From DASWVC01 sp036401335 (GTDB lineage: Bacteria > Verrucomicrobiota > Verrucomicrobiia > Chthoniobacterales > JAFAMB01), in NCBI GenBank assembly GCA_036401335.1, contig DASWVC010000416.1:1-45305 (forward strand): a stretch of 45,305 bases of DNA, read 5' to 3'. Shown one piece after another: positions 41,311 to 45,305 of this stretch. Positions within the stretch are counted from its first letter, which is position 1. The number at the start of each line of letters is the position of its first letter. The position numbers and the translations under genes are program-made. A model generated the notes under the pieces. That model had not been told where the DNA came from, made no database searches, and saw nothing but the letters and a program-made list of their open reading frames with translations.

Positions 41311-42726
41311 ATGGCCACCCTCCTCGCCAAGAATGCCGAAGTCCTGGTCACCATGGACGCCCAACGGCGCGAATTGAAAGGCGCTGGGGTCTACGCGGAG
41401 GATGGATTCATCAAACAGGTTGGCCCCAACGATGAACTTCCTGCGACGGCCGACGCCGTGCTCGACCTTTCCGGGCAGATCGTCTTGCCGGGGTTCGTCA
41501 ATACCCACCATCACCTCAACCAAACCCTCACGCGCAACCTTCCCGCCGCGCAGAACAACAACCTCTTTCCCTGGCTGCAGGCCCAGTACCGCGTCTGGGC
41601 CCGGACGACGGAGAAAGCTTCGCGCGCCAGCACCCTCGTCGGCCTGGCGGAGCTTGCGCTTTCCGGTTGCACGACGGCCTTCGACCACACTTACGTCTTC
41701 AAGAACGGGAACAACGTCGATTGCCAGATCCAGGCCGCGGAGGACCTTGGGGTGCGCTTCCATGCCAGCCGGGGCTCGATGTCCCTCGGCCAATCCAAGG
41801 GCGGGTTGCCGCCGGACGACTGCGTGGAAGAGGAGGCCTTTATCCTCCAGGACAGCGAGCGCGTCATTAAAACGTACCATGACGCCTCTCCGGGCTCGAT
41901 GACGCAAGTCGCCCTTGCGCCCTGTTCGCCGTTCTCTGTCACCACGTCTTTGCTGCGCGACTCGGCCGCGCTCGCCCGCCAGTACAAGGTCAAGCTCCAC
42001 ACCCACCTCTGCGAGACGCGCGACGAGGAACGGTACACGCTTGAGCGTTACCGGCTTCGTCCCGTGGATTGGATGGAGACGCACGGCTGGCTGGGTGACG
42101 ACGTCTGGTTCGCCCATGCAATCCATGTGGACGATGACGAGATCAGCAAATTCGCCCAGACCGGCTGCGGCGCAGCGCATTGTCCCTGCTCGAACATGCG
42201 CCTTGGCTCGGGCATCGCGCCCATTAAGAAATACCTGGCGGCGGGCGTAAAGGTCGGGCTTGGCGTGGACGGATCGGCCAGCAACGACGCCTCAAACCTT
42301 CTGCTCGAGGCCCGCCAAGCCATGTTGCTCGCGCGGCTGCAGATGGGCCTGCTCCCGCCGGAAGGACCGCGCAAACATTTCCTGCTGTCGCAGTCGGACC
42401 CGGTGCGCGCCAACGAATGGATGACGGCGCGCGAGGCCCTGGAGCTCGCCACGCTGGGCGGTGCGCGCGTGCTTGGCCGCTCCGACATCGGGTCGCTCGA
42501 GCCGGGTAAATGCGCCGACTTTTTTTCCCTCGACCTTCACACCATCCGTTATGCCGGGGCATTGCACGATCCGGTGGCCGCAACCCTCTTCTGCGCCCCG
42601 CAAAGCGCAAAGTTCACCGTCATCAACGGCAAGGTCGTCGTGCAGGAGGGCGAAATTGTCACGATGGACATGAAACCGATCATCGAAACGCACAACCGCT
42701 GCGCGTTTGAGATGGCGAATGCCTGA
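41311..42726 (+). CDS. 8-oxoguanine deaminase / SsnA-like aminohydrolase
   Basis: This is a 471-residue amidohydrolase-superfamily deaminase. The metal site is complete: HxH at H66/H68 in FVNTHHHLNQTLTRNLP, HTHLCE with H230/H232, FAHAIHV with H269, and VGLGVDGSASND with D320. The N-terminal part and the C-terminal strand together form the usual small beta domain. The LNQTLTRNLP segment after the first motif is typical of 8-oxoguanine and isocytosine-type deaminases. Guanine deaminase or SsnA activity cannot be ruled out. It is followed after 21 bases by an FAD subunit and a fused Fe-S/Mo subunit of a purine-type hydroxylase. A purine role is therefore likely: deamination to a substrate for, or of a product from, the oxidase. 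Confidence 0.87.
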   Translation: MATLLAKNAEVLVTMDAQRRELKGAGVYAEDGFIKQVGPNDELPATADAVLDLSGQIVLPGFVNTHHHLNQTLTRNLPAAQNNNLFPWLQAQYRVWARTTEKASRASTLVGLAELALSGCTTAFDHTYVFKNGNNVDCQIQAAEDLGVRFHASRGSMSLGQSKGGLPPDDCVEEEAFILQDSERVIKTYHDASPGSMTQVALAPCSPFSVTTSLLRDSAALARQYKVKLHTHLCETRDEERYTLERYRLRPVDWMETHGWLGDDVWFAHAIHVDDDEISKFAQTGCGAAHCPCSNMRLGSGIAPIKKYLAAGVKVGLGVDGSASNDASNLLLEARQAMLLARLQMGLLPPEGPRKHFLLSQSDPVRANEWMTAREALELATLGGARVLGRSDIGSLEPGKCADFFSLDLHTIRYAGALHDPVAATLFCAPQSAKFTVINGKVVVQEGEIVTMDMKPIIETHNRCAFEMANA

Positions 42727-42747
42727 AGCCGTCAAACCGCCTGATTC

Positions 42748-43578
42748 ATGGACCTGAACACGATTACTGAAGTCCTGCGACCGGCCAGCGCCGACGTCGT
42801 GAAAGAATGGCAACCGGGATACGCCTGGCTTGCGGGAGGGACCTGGTTGTTCTCGGAGCCGCAGGTCGCAACACACACGCTCATCGACCTCGAGTCATTT
42901 GAATGGCCCGCACTGTCCAATGGAACTGGCGGACTGGAGATCGCGGCGACCTGCAAGGTTGCAGAGCTCGATCGCTTCACCGCGCCGCCCACATGGAAAG
43001 CCGCGCCACTCATCCAGGAATGTTGCCGGGCGTTTCTGGCTTCGTTCAAGATCTGGAACGAGGCAACCGTTGGAGGCAACATCGTCATGTCTCTGCCGGC
43101 CGGACCAATGATTTCCCTGACCGCAGCGCTGGAAGGGACGTGCACGCTGTGGCCGCGCAACGGGACACCGCGCCATATTCCAGTGGCAGACTTTGTCACC
43201 GGAGATCACGCCAACGTCCTCCGTGCCGGTGAATTATTGCGTTCAATTTTCCTGCCGGCTCCGGCGTTGAAGAAACGCGCTGCTTTCCGCCGCTTCACGC
43301 TTACCCATTTAGGACGCTCAGAGGTTTTGCTGATCGGCACCCGCTGCCCGGATCGAGGCGAATTTCTCCTGACCGTCACCGCCGCGACGCTTAGACCCGT
43401 GCAGCTGCGCTTTGGAAATGTGCCCTCCGCGGAGGGGCTCAAGGGCGCACTGGACGACGCGGTGCCTTTCGGCCTTTACCTTGACGACGTCCACGGCTCG
43501 CCGCAGCACCGCCAGCGCCTCACCTATTATTTTGCCGAACAAATTCGCCAGGAACTGTCTGCCGGAACCCTCCCATGA
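42748..43578 (+). CDS. Molybdenum hydroxylase FAD-binding subunit (YgfM/XdhB-like)
   Basis: This is a 276-residue flavoprotein subunit of a xanthine dehydrogenase-family enzyme. FAD-binding segments are AWLAGGTWLFSEP near residue 30 (family AGGTDL position) and NEATVGGNIVMSLPAGP near residue 105. The C-terminal CO_deh_flav_C-like domain begins around 170. In the first motif the usual Asp is Trp (GGTWL), which is unusual but also seen in YgfM-like proteins as far as I recall. It overlaps the next gene by four bases (ATGA), so the two subunits are co-translated. It passes electrons from the Fe-S centres of the partner to NAD or another acceptor. Confidence 0.88.
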   Translation: MDLNTITEVLRPASADVVKEWQPGYAWLAGGTWLFSEPQVATHTLIDLESFEWPALSNGTGGLEIAATCKVAELDRFTAPPTWKAAPLIQECCRAFLASFKIWNEATVGGNIVMSLPAGPMISLTAALEGTCTLWPRNGTPRHIPVADFVTGDHANVLRAGELLRSIFLPAPALKKRAAFRRFTLTHLGRSEVLLIGTRCPDRGEFLLTVTAATLRPVQLRFGNVPSAEGLKGALDDAVPFGLYLDDVHGSPQHRQRLTYYFAEQIRQELSAGTLP

Positions 43579-45305
43579 GCTTTAACATCAACGGCAAATG
43601 CTTCCACGCAGCGCCCCGGCCTGGCCAATGCCTGAGAACGTTTGTTCGTGAGCTTGGCTGGTTCGGCGTCAAGAAAGGCTGCGACGGCGGCGATTGCGGC
43701 GCTTGCACGGTATGGCTCGACGGGAAGCCCGTGCATAGTTGCCTGGTTCCGGCGTTCCGTGCGGCGAACCGCGAGGTCACGACGATCGAGGGTCTTTCTG
43801 GCAATGGCGATCTGCATCCCATGCAGCAGGCCTTCCTTGGGGCGCAGGCTTTCCAATGCGGCTTTTGCACAGCCGGAATGATCATGACTGCGGCGTCTCT
43901 CGATGGCCAACGCCGGGCGGATCTGCGCGAAGCGTTGAAGGGCAACCTGTGCCGGTGCACCGGTTACCGCAGCATCGACGACGCGCTGCACGGTCTAAAG
44001 TCTGCCGAAGAGGACATCGCCGGCAAGGCCTGCGGGGCAAGTCTCGGCAACCCTTTCGGCCCCGCGATCGTCACGGGAAAGGCCCGTTACACAATGGATG
44101 TGGCGGTGGACGGCCTCCTGCACATCAAGGTGCTGCGCTCGCCGCATGCTCACGCGCGCATCCACGGTATCGACGTCAAAGCGGCGCTGGCCATCCCGGG
44201 CGTGGTCAAAATCTTTACGTGGGAAGATGTTCCGCGCCGCCTTTTCAGCACGGCGCTGCATGAGGACCACCTGGTTGACCCGGACGACACCTACGTTCTC
44301 GACAACGTCGTGCGCTTTGTGGGCCAGCGGGTGGTTGCCGTCGTCGCCATGAACGAGGCGACGGCCGAAGCCGCTTGTCGGGCAGTGCAAGTGGATTACG
44401 AAGTTCTGTCCGCGGTGTTCGACCCGGAAGTCGCGATGGAACCGAACGCGCCGATCCTTCACGATAAACGGAACGACGCGAAGAGTAACATCTACGCCGA
44501 AATCCACGGCGAGATCGGCTGTGTGCGGGAGGGATTCGCGGCAGCCGACGCCGTTCACGAGATGACCTACTCGACGTCGCGGGCCCAGCATGTCCACCTG
44601 GAAACGCACGGTTCGATCGCCTGGAAAGGTGATGACGGCCGGATCCACGTTCGCACGAGTTCGCAGGCACCGTTTATCGTGCACCAGAAGCTCTGCTACC
44701 TCTTTGGGCTTAATCCGGGCAAACTTCACGTTTTCACGGAGCGGGTGGGCGGCGGCTTCGGCGGCAAGCAGGAGATGGTATCCGAGGATCTTTGTGTTCT
44801 GGCGGTCCTCGAGACCGGGCGCCCGGTTAAATGGGAGTGGACGCGAGAGGAACAGTTTGTCGGTGCGACCACGCGTCACCAGATGACGACTCACGTTAAG
44901 CTCGGCGCAAAAGCCGACGGAACGCTGACCGCGATTCAGGTGGAAGTCGTATCGAACACTGGAGCCTACGGCAACCATGGGGGCGAGACCCTGGCGGCTT
45001 CTCTCGGAAACCCACTCACCGCCTACCGCTGTCCGAACAAGAAGGCGGATGGCTTTGCCATTTACACCAACATGGTTCCCGGGGGCGGCTTTCGGGGTTA
45101 TGGCGCGTCGCAATCGACTTTCGCCGTGGAAAGTGCGATCGACGAGTTGGGTGAGTTGCTCGGACTTGACCCGTTTGCGATGCGTCGTCAGAACATGGTT
45201 CGGTCCGACGATTGGATCGAGTCGGTCTGGAAGGATCCAACGGACATCGAATTCGGCAGCTACGGCCTCGATCAATGCCTCGACCTGGTCGAAACGGCTC
45301 TGGCT
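43575..45305 (+). CDS. Fused [2Fe-2S]/molybdopterin subunit of a purine hydroxylase (XdhD-like), 3' end outside window
   Basis: 577 codons are visible and the frame runs off the window. Residues 1-75 are a plant-type ferredoxin domain with Cys 36, 41, 44 and 56. Residues 76-150 are the second [2Fe-2S] domain with Cys 95, 98, 126 and 128 (QCGFCTAG and CRCTGYRSI). After a short linker with GNPFGPAIVTGKARYTMDV, the molybdopterin-binding large subunit begins at about 165. It includes GGGFGGKQE, which contacts the Mo cofactor, and GGGFRGYGASQSTFAVE. Fe-S and Mo parts are separate proteins or separated by a FAD domain in most xanthine dehydrogenases. The fusion with an external FAD subunit matches E. 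coli XdhD/YgfM. A Glu expected near the C-terminus as active base lies outside the window. Confidence 0.9.
   Translation, partial: MSFNINGKCFHAAPRPGQCLRTFVRELGWFGVKKGCDGGDCGACTVWLDGKPVHSCLVPAFRAANREVTTIEGLSGNGDLHPMQQAFLGAQAFQCGFCTAGMIMTAASLDGQRRADLREALKGNLCRCTGYRSIDDALHGLKSAEEDIAGKACGASLGNPFGPAIVTGKARYTMDVAVDGLLHIKVLRSPHAHARIHGIDVKAALAIPGVVKIFTWEDVPRRLFSTALHEDHLVDPDDTYVLDNVVRFVGQRVVAVVAMNEATAEAACRAVQVDYEVLSAVFDPEVAMEPNAPILHDKRNDAKSNIYAEIHGEIGCVREGFAAADAVHEMTYSTSRAQHVHLETHGSIAWKGDDGRIHVRTSSQAPFIVHQKLCYLFGLNPGKLHVFTERVGGGFGGKQEMVSEDLCVLAVLETGRPVKWEWTREEQFVGATTRHQMTTHVKLGAKADGTLTAIQVEVVSNTGAYGNHGGETLAASLGNPLTAYRCPNKKADGFAIYTNMVPGGGFRGYGASQSTFAVESAIDELGELLGLDPFAMRRQNMVRSDDWIESVWKDPTDIEFGSYGLDQCLDLVETALA

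Noticed and set aside
40873..42180. Open frame of 435 codons on the minus strand
   Set aside because: Opposite the deaminase with its complete metal site; low-complexity Arg/Gly composition.
43995..45275. Open frame of 426 codons on the minus strand
   Set aside because: Antisense to the Fe-S/Mo oxidase, which has all its cofactor motifs in frame; no motif of its own.

Overview
The window looks like part of a GC-rich chromosome from a free-living, probably soil-dwelling, Gram-negative heterotroph. Its many sugar ABC importers, the Gfo/Idh/MocA dehydrogenases, the GH116 glycosidase and the dispersed intergenic hairpins would suit a Verrucomicrobiota (Spartobacteria-like) genome. That assignment is an inference, and an alphaproteobacterium is not excluded. 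I see no rRNA, tRNA, CRISPR array, intact transposase or phage genes.

Layout from left to right. (1) 1-8844: a GntR/HutC regulator and a truncated dehydrogenase read leftwards. Diverging from them is a ribose-type importer operon (binding protein, dual ATPase, two permeases) that continues into a Gfo/Idh/MocA dehydrogenase and a NagA-type deacetylase. (2) 8841-9872: a gene graveyard holding a decayed vapBC toxin-antitoxin pair on the minus strand and a cluster of palindromic repeats. (3) 9873-12125: a membrane-embedded spermidine-synthase-like protein. (4) 12306-14173: a PfkB kinase and a class II aldolase, overlapping by 4 bases. (5) 14533-18848: an SbcC/SbcD nuclease pair with an unusual zinc-hook sequence. 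(6) 19590-27172: a long leftward operon of solute-binding protein, cupin, two permeases, dehydrogenase, Tm-1-like (UPF0261) protein and PEP-hydrolase-like TIM barrel, with a divergent MocR regulator at 27370. (7) 29082-32001: a short DnaJ-like protein, an exported protein of unknown function and a stress-type short-chain dehydrogenase. (8) 32494-39382: a complete MalFGK-type importer with a cytoplasmic GH116 glycosidase. (9) 39848-40876: an aldo/keto reductase remnant and a small HExxH zincin-like protein. (10) 41311-45305: a purine operon (8-oxoguanine deaminase-like, FAD subunit, fused Fe-S/Mo oxidase running off the end), arranged like ssnA-ygfM-xdhD of E. coli.

How the genes work together. 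Three separate importers each sit with enzymes that would process the imported compound. The first has a deacetylase and lies near a kinase and an aldolase, which suggests amino-sugar use. The second has no ATPase of its own and may borrow the MsmK/UgpC-type ATPase at 38267. It ends in two enzymes that correspond to the two halves of the plant Tm-1 protein, and this is the best candidate for an undescribed pathway. The third delivers glycosides to GH116.

Outside the genes the main signal is a family of about 29-base stem-loops. They have a variable but self-complementary stem, a conserved GGGAC-like loop and a CTACCGG tail, and occur at least eleven times, only between genes.
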